From positions 1 through 16,733 of the forward strand of contig JACPKR010000048.1 in the NCBI GenBank assembly GCA_016186945.1: 16,733 bases of DNA. The letters are read 5' to 3'. Positions 1 through 6,964 of this stretch are shown one piece after another (positions within the stretch are counted from its first letter, which is position 1; each line of letters opens with the position of its first letter). A program made the translations under genes and the position numbers. This stretch comes from Deltaproteobacteria bacterium. Its GTDB lineage: Bacteria > Bdellovibrionota_B > Oligoflexia > Oligoflexales > Bog-1112. The notes beneath the pieces are model-generated. The model saw only the letters and a program-made list of their open reading frames with translations, was not told the DNA's origin and did not search any database.

Positions 1-564
1 AGCAATGGCAAGCGTTAACATTCCGGCAATACCGACAAGATACCAAGGGTGTTTGTAACTTATAGCGTTCGCAGTCTTGCCAACAATAGCGCCAAGAATC
101 AGAGCCAATCTCCGAGAAAATTCGAGATCGATAAAAAAGAATCGACTGTCGAAGTTTGCGATTACATCATTTCCCCTGTTGAGAAACCATGCCTGTTTCG
201 CCCCATTAAGACACGTCCAACCCAGAGCTGCAACGGAAAGGGATACATAGAGGAGTGGTTTCAATTCCGCAAACGCATACATGAAAAATCCAAGCGAGAG
301 TAAAAGGATTCCCGTACATGTGACGAGCTTTCTTCCGAAGACATCCGCAAGACGACCCGTTGGCTTTTCAAGGAAAAAGCAAATTAACTTGAAGGAGGCC
401 AGCGCCAAGCAAATATGAAAAAATGTCAGCTTCTGATCAGAGACGTTGACCAGCCAAAAGGCCCAAAAAATCCCTTCCATGAACTCAAGAAGAAGCCAAA
501 CTGAATAGACACCCTTCAACGCATAGATATTTCTAATCTTGCTCTTGATCCAAAGTTCCGGCAT
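1..564 (-). CDS. MFS transporter, N-terminal part (gene runs off the left edge)
   Basis: The minus strand is open from ATG at 564 down to base 1, giving 188 codons with no stop, so the C-terminal half lies outside the window. Hydrophobic stretches fit membrane helices near residues 15-35 and 43-60, followed by three or four more. Around residues 65-78 the sequence PTGRLADVFGRKLV matches major facilitator motif A (GxLaDrxGRk), which lies in the loop between helices 2 and 3. It is therefore an inner-membrane secondary transporter; the substrate cannot be told. An AGGAG box lies 7 bases before the ATG, inside the 3' end of the upstream regulator gene. The two genes overlap by 32 bases and are probably cotranscribed and translationally coupled. 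It could be a host gene flanking the prophage or cargo carried by it. Confidence 0.82.
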   Translation of the reverse strand, partial: MPELWIKSKIRNIYALKGVYSVWLLLEFMEGIFWAFWLVNVSDQKLTFFHICLALASFKLICFFLEKPTGRLADVFGRKLVTCTGILLLSLGFFMYAFAELKPLLYVSLSVAALGWTCLNGAKQAWFLNRGNDVIANFDSRFFFIDLEFSRRLALILGAIVGKTANAISYKHPWYLVGIAGMLTLAIA

Positions 565-1336
565 TGCCTAATCTCCTTTTATTGCCTGCCAAAATTACCG
601 AGAACAAATCCCCCGCTGGGTCATCCTCCAGAGAAATGATCCACTCCCTTAATGCTTTCATTCTCGCCTTCAATTCCTCCCGCTGGGGCTTGTTGACAAG
701 ACGTGTTATCGAATATTGGATTGTCAAATCGTTGAATCCAGCACGCTTATGATCCCTGAGAGAGTGCAGGAAGTTCTTCTGCCTGACTCTCTGGAACTCT
801 TCTCTTTCAGGAATAATGACCCAGTTACTCATCGTGTAACAATTGCCCTTGCGGTCAACGATTCCATAGTCGTATAGATTTTCCAGTTTCGATTTTGCTT
901 GTTCCAGGTCGATCCCGAATGTTTCCGAAATATCTTCAGCAGAGACCGGATTGAACTTGGAATAACACGAAACAAAGATTAGTAAATCAAGGTAGAGGGG
1001 ATCCCTTTCTATCAGCTTGACCTGCATCCGATTCATCTGTTGAACTTTAGATTTGAATTTCTTTGTATTCTCGGATCGCTCCTCACTGTCGATAAAAATA
1101 TGTTTGTACATGGGCGGAAATTGATCGCGCACCCAGGCTTTCAACGCCTGCTCTTCGTTCAGCTTTAGTGCTTTGATAATGGCGACAGCGACCTCCAAAC
1201 TAGGATGCTCGCCTCTTTCAACACACGCATAACATTGGTAGGAAAAAGAAAATTCGTTCGCGGTATAACAGGCTCGTGCTGAACGAAATTTGAGCTTTCT
1301 TGCGCTCAACACTAAATTTGCAAATTCTGGTGACAT
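533..1336 (-). CDS. TIGR02147/DUF4423-like transcriptional regulator with XRE-type helix-turn-helix
   Basis: This 267-residue protein has an N-terminal helix-turn-helix-like segment (about residues 15-65, including SYQCYACVERGEHPSLEVAV), a charged linker, and a C-terminal winged-helix-like region (about 110-230). The C-terminal region has the pattern seen in TIGR02147/DUF4423 proteins: a YDYGIVDRKGNCYTMSNWVI turn, then a QKNFLHSLRDH helix. Such proteins are abundant in Bdellovibrionota and Fibrobacter and are presumed DNA-binding regulators; their ligands are mostly unknown. It starts at ATG 1336 with AGGG upstream, and is transcribed away from the phage genes. Its 3' end overlaps the MFS gene, so it probably controls that transporter, itself, or both. 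A role as a phage lysogeny regulator cannot be excluded, because it faces the early operon across a shared control region. Confidence 0.7.
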   Translation of the reverse strand: MSPEFANLVLSARKLKFRSARACYTANEFSFSYQCYACVERGEHPSLEVAVAIIKALKLNEEQALKAWVRDQFPPMYKHIFIDSEERSENTKKFKSKVQQMNRMQVKLIERDPLYLDLLIFVSCYSKFNPVSAEDISETFGIDLEQAKSKLENLYDYGIVDRKGNCYTMSNWVIIPEREEFQRVRQKNFLHSLRDHKRAGFNDLTIQYSITRLVNKPQREELKARMKALREWIISLEDDPAGDLFSVILAGNKRRLGNAGTLDQEQD

Positions 1337-1455
1337 AAGCGCCCTAAAAAACAGAGAAATGGGATAATAGTTTGGTTTACAAATGTAATGTTAATTTTTA
1401 TAAATATAATTTTTAATATTACAAAATAAAAATTTTACGCATTTCTAATGCGATG

Positions 1456-1484
1456 TTGCGTAGTTGTAAACGATATTGTTTAAT
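1456..1484 (+). promoter_or_regulatory. Candidate rightward early promoter
   Basis: TTGCGT (1456-1461) and TTTAAT (1479-1484) are separated by 17 bases, a good sigma70 arrangement. Transcription would start near 1491, about 30 bases before the micro-ORF at 1520. The TTGTAAAC arm of a long-range inverted repeat lies inside the spacer and the CGCATT/AATGCG palindrome lies just upstream, so a repressor could block it. Its identification rests on spacing and sequence only. Confidence 0.45.
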
Positions 1485-1519
1485 AAGCAAAGGATGTTTG
1501 ATTTTTAAAGGAGGAAAAA

Positions 1520-1555
1520 ATGAAAGCTTCAGAAGGTGGTGGCGTTTCAACCTGA
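1520..1555 (+). CDS. 11-residue leader-type micro-ORF with strong RBS; frame continues past an in-frame TGA to 1651
   Basis: AAAGGAGG lies 5-6 bases before ATG 1520, one of the strongest ribosome-binding sites in the window, yet the frame encodes only MKASEGGGVST before TGA (1553-1555). The same frame then stays open for 31 more codons, encoding a basic segment beginning RRKRFPKKERC, until TGA at 1649-1651. A small hairpin (GGAAA-CGT-TTTCC) lies a few bases after the first TGA and a long hairpin at 1584-1622. It could be a regulatory leader peptide, a small gene broken by a nonsense change, or a recoded gene. I cannot choose between these from sequence alone. Confidence 0.35.
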   Translation: MKASEGGGVST

Positions 1556-1913
1556 CGGCGGAAACGTTTTCCTAAAAAAGAGCGCTGCATTAAGATGTCG
1601 GCAAAAACAGCCTTAACGCAGCTAACAACAGCCTCTAAGAAAGGCCATTGACGGTGAATACGTTATCTAATCACTCGCCCGTTTGCAATATAGGACACCC
1701 TGAATTTGGTCGATTTTTCGCCAAATCGATGCAAGCCTTCCTAGATTCCATAAAATTTACCGGCAAGTGTGTAATACCACTTGCAACATTTTTTTCCACG
1801 TCCGCAGCGAACCGTTCGAGATGTCTCGATTCGGGCATTTTTCGAATAAGGCGCGGCTTTTTTTTGGTTCAATCGTTCCTAAAAGCCGGCAGCCAACAAG
1901 AGGAGTGCGCTTA

Positions 1914-2138
1914 ATGAATGAAGAGTTGGGAAATTTAAGACGGGAAATCTTGAAGTCTGGCCTGTCCTTTCGCTCCGCTCTCAGACGAGCAGGCATTCAT
2001 TTTTCTGCATTTCACAATTGGAGACTCGGTTTTTGCCAGCCGAACGAAAAAAACCAGAAACGAATCAGAAAAGCCCTCATGGCTCTCGGACGAATTAACC
2101 AGATTTTGGAAGAACTTGAAAACCAAAAACGCGCTTAA
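1914..2138 (+). CDS. Small phage helix-turn-helix protein (74 aa)
   Basis: From ATG 1914, behind AGAGGAG, the protein is 74 residues. The segment at about residues 18-45 (SFRSALRRAGIHFSAFHNWR) resembles a helix-turn-helix: it has the helix-turn spacing of Cro/XRE-type DNA-binding domains and is followed by a basic helix. I see no dimerisation domain beyond the C-terminal helix. It is the first well-supported gene of the rightward operon and ends 12 bases before the primase-helicase gene, so it is a plausible early regulator, perhaps acting on the repeats just upstream. An upstream in-frame extension to 1767 exists but has no ribosome-binding site and runs through a T-rich inverted-repeat region. 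The HTH assignment is by eye. Confidence 0.6.
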   Translation: MNEELGNLRREILKSGLSFRSALRRAGIHFSAFHNWRLGFCQPNEKNQKRIRKALMALGRINQILEELENQKRA

Positions 2139-2150
2139 AGGGAGACAACG

Positions 2151-4763
2151 GTGGGACAAACAGCTTCGATTGACGAGCTACTGAAAGAGAGAATTGTCAA
2201 ATCCCTCTGCAAAGAATTCTCAGGTGAAATCACCGAAACCTACGTCAAGGACATCAAATGTATACGCTGCGGGAAAAAAGAAGCTTTCTGCTATATCGAA
2301 AGACCCTTTCGCATCAAATGCAACCGTAGAAACAACTGCGGCCTCGATGTCCCCTATACCGACTATTTCCCAAACATGCTCAAGGAACTCTACGAAGAAC
2401 AAAAGGTACAAAATCGTCATGATCCCCACTATGCACAAAGATTTTATGCAGTCGTCATTCGCGGCATTGCGAATTATGAAAAATGGGGAGGCCGCTATGA
2501 ACATGCAGTGATAAAGGGGCAAAACTACCCAGCTCTGAGCTTTCTTCTTAGTGACGGTGCGACGAAAAACATGCGACTTATCAAAGGCCCTCGCAATCAC
2601 CATAACACGGGGGATACCAAAGGACTTCTCTGGCTTCCCAGAGTCGAGCTTGACCTTACGAAGGAAATCGTCGTTGCCGAGTCTCCCTTAAAAGCAATGG
2701 CACTTCTTGAATTCGGCAAACAAGCGATAAGCTGCGTGTCAACCACTACAAAGCCTGAAGACTCGATTTGGCTTTCCGAACACAAAACTTCACTCAAAAA
2801 ACTCGTCCTGGCGTTCGACAATGACCCCGCAGGTCGAGAGGCGACAAGAAAGTGGGCCAAGTACTGTAGGACACATAAACTTACGTATGAGATCGTTCTA
2901 CCCATCGAAGGCGATTGGGACAGCCTTTGGAAAGATGGAAGACTTGATGAGAAGACTTGGGCAAAGTGCCAGCTAGAAGGCGCACTATTCGCCGCTAAGT
3001 CCCCCTCAGAAGCAGCTACGGCATATTACGAAAGACTCGGTCACGTTCCCAACATCTTTGAATGGCAAGGAGTCACCTGCCGTCCCGACTGGACAAAGGA
3101 TAAGGAAACAGGTGAACCCTTCCTCGAAGGCGCAAGCGAAATTATCAAGGGCACTCTCAAGGCATCCTTTTCGATAAAAAGAGAAGGACTCGCCATCATC
3201 GAAGAATGCAGGCCGATCGAAAACTTTCTCGTTCTCCAAACCCCAGACGGCAAAGAGACAAGAACACTTGCCACAGCCAAAAACCTTTGCAACAGAAACG
3301 CTTTTCACGAGTTTCTGATCGAGCGCGCCCGCCTGAACTTTTCAGGAAGTTGCCAAGACCTTGCCAGCCTTTTAAACGAGCATATCGACTATCAGTCCCA
3401 GTGCCTTGTCCGACAGATCGAAAGATTCGGTTACGAGCGACAGACAAACGCTTTCGTCTTTAAACAACTCGCTGTCGATTCATTTGGAAACGTCATCAAG
3501 CCAAACAAACATGGCTATTTCGAAGGACTTAACATCATGCCACCTCTCAACTATAACAAGGAGGCAATAGAAGGAGAATTTCCACCGCTCGACATCCCGC
3601 AGTTCATGGAAGACCTCTGGCAATCGTTCGGTTCTAAAGGCTGGCTAAGTCTCGGTTACTACGTTGCCACTTACTTTTCCCATATCCACTTCGAGGAACT
3701 TGGCTACCATCCGTTTCTCTCCATCTTTGGCCCCCGAGGAAGTGGCAAGTCGTCACTTGCGACCAAACTTAACGAAGCCTTTACCTTTATAAGAGAGGAA
3801 GGGATCGCATTTTCGCGAGCCAACACAATAAAAGGATACGCTCGCGTTCTTGCAGAACGAAATGGCCTTCCCATCTGCATGCTCGAAGGAAACGACGAAA
3901 GGCGGATGAACCTCACCAGTGAAGACCTCCTCGCCCTCTACAACCGTAACGCTTCCCAGACAACGGCTCAGCGAACAATGGACAATACAACGAGAAAATT
4001 ACCCTTCGACGCGGGGTTAGTTATGGTACAAATGCAGGAGCCGTTTTCCAGCGCAGGCGCAAAACAGAGGTTTATCTCAATCAAATTTCCCGAGAAAAAT
4101 AACGTCTTCAATGAAGAAGAGTCGCAAGCTTACAAACGCTTTATGGCAAACCACTGCTGTGACCTCGGAGTTCAAATATTAAAAAGCAGGAAATACTTCG
4201 AGGGAAATTGGCTTAAAGAAATCGACTCCCAAGTTCAAACTCTTCGCGAGAGCGGCATCAACCAAGCACGGGTACTCGGAAACCATGCCATTTTGCTCGC
4301 TGGACTTACGAGCTTTCTTACAAGGTTTTGCCCCGATGGCGACGACCACTACAAGGACTGTTTGGAGTTTATGGTACAATGCGCTAGAGCGAAGGCAATC
4401 GAATCTCTGACAGATGATAATACTCTTGCCGAATCTTTTTTCGATGCCTTCGAGGCACTAAGCGATGGAGAATATTCGCCGCTCAAAAAGGGTCGACACT
4501 TCATCGAAGACAAGGACACCATTTATATAAGGCTGACGGAGGTTCTTGCTGTAATGTCATCCAATTATTATATTGTGGGCAAGGACCAAACCCGTTTGGA
4601 GGATGCTTTGAGAGTTCATCCCCGGTTTTTGTATAGAAAAAAGAAAAGGTCTCACACTCTTTGGATATCGGGAGAGAGATGCTTTAACTGCTGGTGGTTT
4701 CGAAAGGAAGGTAATGGCGGAGCGGAAGTCCGAAGCATTTCTGTAGTTGAGGCGATCTCATAA
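2151..4763 (+). CDS. Phage primase-helicase (zinc finger, TOPRIM and AAA/D5-like ATPase)
   Basis: This 870-residue protein would make RNA primers and unwind phage DNA. Four cysteines (C37, C40, C57, C63) form a likely primase zinc ribbon. A TOPRIM domain follows: E177 in IVVAESPLKAMAL, then D223-N-D225 in LAFDNDPAGREA, as in DnaG-type primases. A P-loop, GPRGSGKSS (residues 527-535, K533), marks the ATPase, and the segment MLEGNDERRM (about 580) fits its acidic Walker B neighbourhood. This arrangement resembles the DUF927/D5-like helicases of phages and integrative elements. The C-terminal 100 residues are basic and aromatic, possibly DNA-binding. The start is GTG 2151, behind AAGGGAG. The candidate origin begins right after its stop codon, which supports a replication role. 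Sequence family beyond these motifs is inferred. Confidence 0.87.
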   Translation: MGQTASIDELLKERIVKSLCKEFSGEITETYVKDIKCIRCGKKEAFCYIERPFRIKCNRRNNCGLDVPYTDYFPNMLKELYEEQKVQNRHDPHYAQRFYAVVIRGIANYEKWGGRYEHAVIKGQNYPALSFLLSDGATKNMRLIKGPRNHHNTGDTKGLLWLPRVELDLTKEIVVAESPLKAMALLEFGKQAISCVSTTTKPEDSIWLSEHKTSLKKLVLAFDNDPAGREATRKWAKYCRTHKLTYEIVLPIEGDWDSLWKDGRLDEKTWAKCQLEGALFAAKSPSEAATAYYERLGHVPNIFEWQGVTCRPDWTKDKETGEPFLEGASEIIKGTLKASFSIKREGLAIIEECRPIENFLVLQTPDGKETRTLATAKNLCNRNAFHEFLIERARLNFSGSCQDLASLLNEHIDYQSQCLVRQIERFGYERQTNAFVFKQLAVDSFGNVIKPNKHGYFEGLNIMPPLNYNKEAIEGEFPPLDIPQFMEDLWQSFGSKGWLSLGYYVATYFSHIHFEELGYHPFLSIFGPRGSGKSSLATKLNEAFTFIREEGIAFSRANTIKGYARVLAERNGLPICMLEGNDERRMNLTSEDLLALYNRNASQTTAQRTMDNTTRKLPFDAGLVMVQMQEPFSSAGAKQRFISIKFPEKNNVFNEEESQAYKRFMANHCCDLGVQILKSRKYFEGNWLKEIDSQVQTLRESGINQARVLGNHAILLAGLTSFLTRFCPDGDDHYKDCLEFMVQCARAKAIESLTDDNTLAESFFDAFEALSDGEYSPLKKGRHFIEDKDTIYIRLTEVLAVMSSNYYIVGKDQTRLEDALRVHPRFLYRKKKRSHTLWISGERCFNCWWFRKEGNGGAEVRSISVVEAIS

Positions 4764-4861
4764 TGCCCAGTGGAAATCTGGGGGCTGATACCCACAAAAT
4801 TTCCTAATCAATCTCGCTTCGAACCATAACCTGTTCTGGCGATGTTCCAGTATTCCGTCCA

Positions 4862-4884
4862 CCGGAACAGCCTTGGAACACCTT
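4862..4884 (+). repeat. Left arm of 23-base perfect inverted repeat
   Basis: It begins CCGGAACAGCC and contains two GGAAC motifs 11 bases apart. It is the exact reverse complement of 5075-5097, 190 bases away. Confidence 0.9.
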
Positions 4885-5074
4885 ATATCTATATAATATC
4901 AATATGTTAAGTCATAAAGTTCCAAGTTCCGGGCAAAATCGATTTTTGTCTCAATCTTTTTTTGTTTTCCTTATTTCATCTTTGAAAAAAGATATCTGAC
5001 AAGAATAAATATTATTGGAACTTTGGAACTATTCTCTTTATCTCTCTGTTTTTGTTTAGAAAACACCTGTTCCA

Positions 5075-5097
5075 AAGGTGTTCCAAGGCTGTTCCGG
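5075..5097 (-). repeat. Right arm of 23-base perfect inverted repeat, inside an 11-base-periodic motif array
   Basis: It is the exact reverse complement of 4862-4884. It lies inside a longer array: GTTCC at 5069, 5080 and 5091, followed by GGAAC in the opposite orientation at 5100 and 5111. The array is therefore itself symmetric around GTTCC-GGCT-GGAAC (5091-5104). Confidence 0.9.
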
Positions 5098-5199
5098 CTG
5101 GAACAGCGCCGGAACAGGAATCGATCGCTGAGAAAAATGGAGGGACCTTGTCTTTAAAAATTGGCTTTTGATCTCCTTCGCAAGACCCGGGGGTTCGAT

Positions 5200-5430
5200 T
5201 TGTACCTTTTTAACTTCGCTCTCAACGTTTGTCGGAAAAAAGCAGCGGAAATTGCTCAGCATTTGGAAACAACTTCAGCTCATATAAGCCAAATACGACG
5301 GGGTAAAGGTACTGGTTCCAAGCAGTTTTGGAAATTTTTCAAGGTCGTGTTCCTGTCTCTTCTGTCTGAAAAAAGAAATCGCACAATTGATAAGGTTATT
5401 AGCGAGCCTTATGAAGACGCCGCAGCCTAG
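5200..5430 (+). CDS. Small helix-turn-helix protein next to the motif array
   Basis: The protein contains a helix-turn-helix of XRE/Cro type: RKKAAEIAQHLETTSAHISQ, then IRRGKG, matching the usual helix 2-turn-helix 3 plus following glycine. It has a basic, hydrophobic C-terminal tail. The start is uncertain. TTG 5200 has GGGGG 6 bases upstream and gives 76 residues; an earlier TTG at 5161 gives 89 residues but lies 16 bases from the nearest GGAGGG. It sits directly downstream of the GTTCC/GGAAC array, so it is the natural candidate to bind those sites as initiator or repressor; that link is inference. There is no sign that it belongs to a toxin-antitoxin pair. Confidence 0.6.
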   Translation: MYLFNFALNVCRKKAAEIAQHLETTSAHISQIRRGKGTGSKQFWKFFKVVFLSLLSEKRNRTIDKVISEPYEDAAA

Positions 5431-5474
5431 CGTTTCAACAAAACGAGAAGCTATCCATGTAACCTGCCAATTCC

Positions 5475-5501
5475 AAAAAACTTGGAGCAAATTGCTCCAA
5501 G
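5475..5501 (-). terminator. Perfect 10-bp inverted repeat followed, on the minus strand, by six T residues
   Basis: CTTGGAGCAA (5481-5490) and TTGCTCCAAG (5492-5501) are exact reverse complements around a single A. On the minus strand the hairpin is followed directly by TTTTTT (bases 5480-5475), the form of an intrinsic terminator for leftward transcription. No leftward gene is seen to its right for several kilobases, so it may stop antisense transcription or instead be an operator. Confidence 0.4.
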
Positions 5502-5572
5502 TCAGTTCCCAGAAAAAATGTTCTACTCCTTATTGTTGGAAGTAATTCAATGAATTTCCGCAATGAGGAAGC

Positions 5573-5950
5573 ATGTCAAATCTCGAAGCACCCGAGGAAT
5601 ACTGGAAGTTAAGTGAGTCGGAGCGCAATTCGTGTACGAACGGTTGCGGACCTGGCTTTCTGCAAGAACTGTCCTTTCTTGGAAAACTTGCGCGCAGGAT
5701 TATGACGACAGACGTTTTCTACGAATCCTGTTGCGTTCACGATTTTGAGTACACACGCGCGAACGTCCTTCCGTCTGAGGCTCACAGAGAGGAAGCTGAC
5801 GAGCGATTCTTGCGGAACATGAAGACGCAAGCAGGCTCTGCAAAGCCCTGGTGGCGACGCTGGATTCGAATTGGGCAGGCGTATCTTTACTACTCACTTG
5901 TTCGCAAGTTGGGTGCCGAGTTTTACAAACAGGGAAAACGGCATGAATGA
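5573..5950 (+). CDS. Phage phospholipase A2-like protein
   Basis: This 125-residue protein carries NGCGPGF (residues 23-29) and FYESCCVHDFEYT (49-61). The latter is the CCxHDxxY catalytic signature of the phospholipase A2 fold, with H56-D57 as the expected active-site and calcium-site pair. A downstream EADERFLRNM segment supplies the conserved acidic helix. A basic C-terminal part with aromatic residues (about 90-118) may bind membranes. There is no signal peptide. Enzymes of this fold cleave the sn-2 ester of phospholipids; in phages the role is unproven, perhaps in lysis or entry. Start ATG 5573 follows GAGGAAG. Its stop overlaps the start of the next small membrane protein by 8 bases, suggesting the two work together. 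Confidence 0.72.
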   Translation: MSNLEAPEEYWKLSESERNSCTNGCGPGFLQELSFLGKLARRIMTTDVFYESCCVHDFEYTRANVLPSEAHREEADERFLRNMKTQAGSAKPWWRRWIRIGQAYLYYSLVRKLGAEFYKQGKRHE

Positions 5951-6092
5951 ACTCGGAGACGCGATGAAGGTGATAGCGCTTTTTCTGTGGATTCTTCTTC
6001 TCCTTATCTTTGCGAGTCTCCTTGTCTCGGTTGAGGGAAGAATCGGGACTCTCCAATTTCCCAAAGGTCTTCATAGCGAGGACTTGGCATGA
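5943..6092 (+). CDS. Small single-pass membrane protein (49 aa)
   Basis: ATG 5943 overlaps the end of the phospholipase-like gene, and the stop overlaps the recE-like start as ATGA, so its reading frame fits snugly between two real genes. One hydrophobic helix spans about residues 9-29 (VIALFLWILLLLIFASLLVS), followed by a short polar tail of about 20 residues. I do not recognise a family. A holin-like, spanin-like or membrane-anchor role is possible, particularly given its phospholipase-like neighbour, but this is inference. Confidence 0.6.
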   Translation: MNELGDAMKVIALFLWILLLLIFASLLVSVEGRIGTLQFPKGLHSEDLA

Positions 6093-6964
6093 ATAGGGAG
6101 GCCGTAACATCGCTTGAAGTCGATCATCGCGAAATGTCGGTATACCACGATGACCTAGCTCACATTTCTAAATCAGGTTTGGTCAAAGTACTCGCAAAGC
6201 CAAGCGACTTTTTCAAGGCTTACCTTGACCCTGAGCGCGAGCTTCCTGTCCCCAGTCGCGAAATGATCTTAGGGTCAGCGGTTCACGCGTTCGTTCTTGA
6301 GCCTGATGCCTTTGCAAGTTGTTACGGACACTCTCCTGCAACGGACCGAAGATCGAAGTCGTTTCAAAACGCGAAAAAGGAAAACCCTGACCAAATACTT
6401 CTCACAAGCCACGAATGGGAGTCTGTGCATCGCATGGGACAAGCCCTTCTTACGAGTCCTGGCACAAAATCCTATCTCGATCTCAAAGGCAAAGCCGAAA
6501 CTTCGTTTTTTTGGACTGATCCACACACGCAAGTTCGTTGCAAGTGTCGTCCTGACTTTCTCTCGGATGATTCCGAGTTTGTCATCGACATAAAGACGAC
6601 TCGCGACGCTTCGCCTCATGGCTTTCGCAAATCTTCGGACGATCTCATGTACTGGCTAAGTGCTGCGATGACATTTTCAGGAGTGGAGGCAGTAAGGGGG
6701 AAAAAGCCTTCAGCCTACGTCTTTCTCTGTGTGGAGAACAGGGGAGAGAAGAACCCAGAGACAGCGGTTTACTTCGTGGATGAGGAGGCAATGGAATTGG
6801 GGGAGTGCTTTTTTAGAAAGAGCCTGACTCTCTTTGCAGAGTGTTTAAAAACCAAGTGCTGGCCTGGATATTCCAAGAAAGCCGAACCGCTTGGATTGAC
6901 GTATTGGCGAAAACGGGAGCTTGAACAATTGCGAACCGAGGGAGGACTACTGCATGCAGGTTGA
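6089..6964 (+). CDS. RecE-like exonuclease (PDDEXK/exonuclease VIII type)
   Basis: This 291-residue protein matches the nuclease part of RecE and related PDDEXK-like phage proteins, which degrade the 5' strand of double-stranded DNA ends to leave 3' tails for annealing. Visible features are the N-terminal YHDDLAHISKSGLVKVLAKP segment, GSAVHAFVLEP with H66, CRPDF with D156, and IDIKTT with D167 and K169, followed by a YWLSAAM helix. These give the expected H, D, D-x-K active-site set. Start ATG 6089 overlaps the previous stop by 4 bases; a GAGG box lies upstream. The next gene, RecT-like, overlaps by 11 bases, so exonuclease and annealing protein form the usual coupled recombination pair. Confidence 0.82.
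   Translation: MNREAVTSLEVDHREMSVYHDDLAHISKSGLVKVLAKPSDFFKAYLDPERELPVPSREMILGSAVHAFVLEPDAFASCYGHSPATDRRSKSFQNAKKENPDQILLTSHEWESVHRMGQALLTSPGTKSYLDLKGKAETSFFWTDPHTQVRCKCRPDFLSDDSEFVIDIKTTRDASPHGFRKSSDDLMYWLSAAMTFSGVEAVRGKKPSAYVFLCVENRGEKNPETAVYFVDEEAMELGECFFRKSLTLFAECLKTKCWPGYSKKAEPLGLTYWRKRELEQLRTEGGLLHAG

Larger units (their letters stand above)
1337..1913. other. Divergent, AT-rich control region with several inverted repeats and no convincing gene
   Basis: This 577-base stretch separates the leftward regulator from the rightward phage operon. Inverted repeats seen directly are: GTTTACAA (1375-1382) with TTGTAAAC (1464-1471); GTAATGTTAA (1385-1394) with TTAATATTAC (1413-1422, one mismatch); CGCATT-tct-AATGCG (1438-1452); GCTGCATTAAG (1584-1594) with CTTAACGCAGC (1612-1622, one mismatch); ATTTGG-CGA hairpin with loop TTTT and one bulge (1704-1726); and TCGAGA-TG-TCTCGA (1816-1829). 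A run of eight to nine T residues lies near 1858. The symmetry suggests operators and a structured 5' leader. An 88-codon frame through 1648-1914 lacks any recognisable domain and runs straight through these repeats, so I do not call it a gene. Confidence 0.6.
4764..5160. other. Candidate phage replication origin or iteron cluster (GTTCC/GGAAC motifs around an AT-rich core)
   Basis: No real gene lies in this 397-base stretch. It contains eleven exact GTTCC or GGAAC pentamers, at 4844, 4864, 4875, 4919, 4926, 5017, 5025, 5069, 5080, 5091 and 5100, plus one more at 5111. Those at 4864/4875, 5069/5080/5091 and 5100/5111 are spaced exactly 11 bases apart, so they sit on about the same face of the helix. 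A perfect 23-base inverted repeat (4862-4884 and 5075-5097) flanks the block. The core between them is AT-rich (for example TATAAT at 4892-4897 and TTTTTTTG near 4960), as expected of an unwinding element. The position beside a primase-helicase gene fits an origin. A dense operator region for the downstream HTH gene is the main alternative. Confidence 0.55.

Noticed and set aside
49-303. Plus-strand 84-codon frame at the left edge
   Set aside because: It is a shadow of the MFS transporter gene, which reads without interruption on the minus strand with membrane helices and motif A.
1520-1651. Selenocysteine recoding of the in-frame TGA
   Set aside because: Only a 3-base-loop hairpin follows the TGA, without a convincing bacterial SECIS layout, and the peptide resembles no known selenoprotein.
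1648-1914. 88-codon plus-strand frame ending in TAATG before the first HTH gene
   Set aside because: The TAATG junction is tempting, but there is no ribosome-binding site at its start, no recognisable domain, and it runs through hairpins and a T run. It is better explained as an untranslated leader.
4763-4807. 14-residue frame starting inside the primase-helicase stop (TAATG)
   Set aside because: Too short, no ribosome-binding site of its own, and no following gene to couple to.
4862-5115. CRISPR array or transposon end repeats
   Set aside because: Repeats are short, partly inverted, spaced by 7-11 bases and lack spacers. No transposase frame or target duplication lies nearby.
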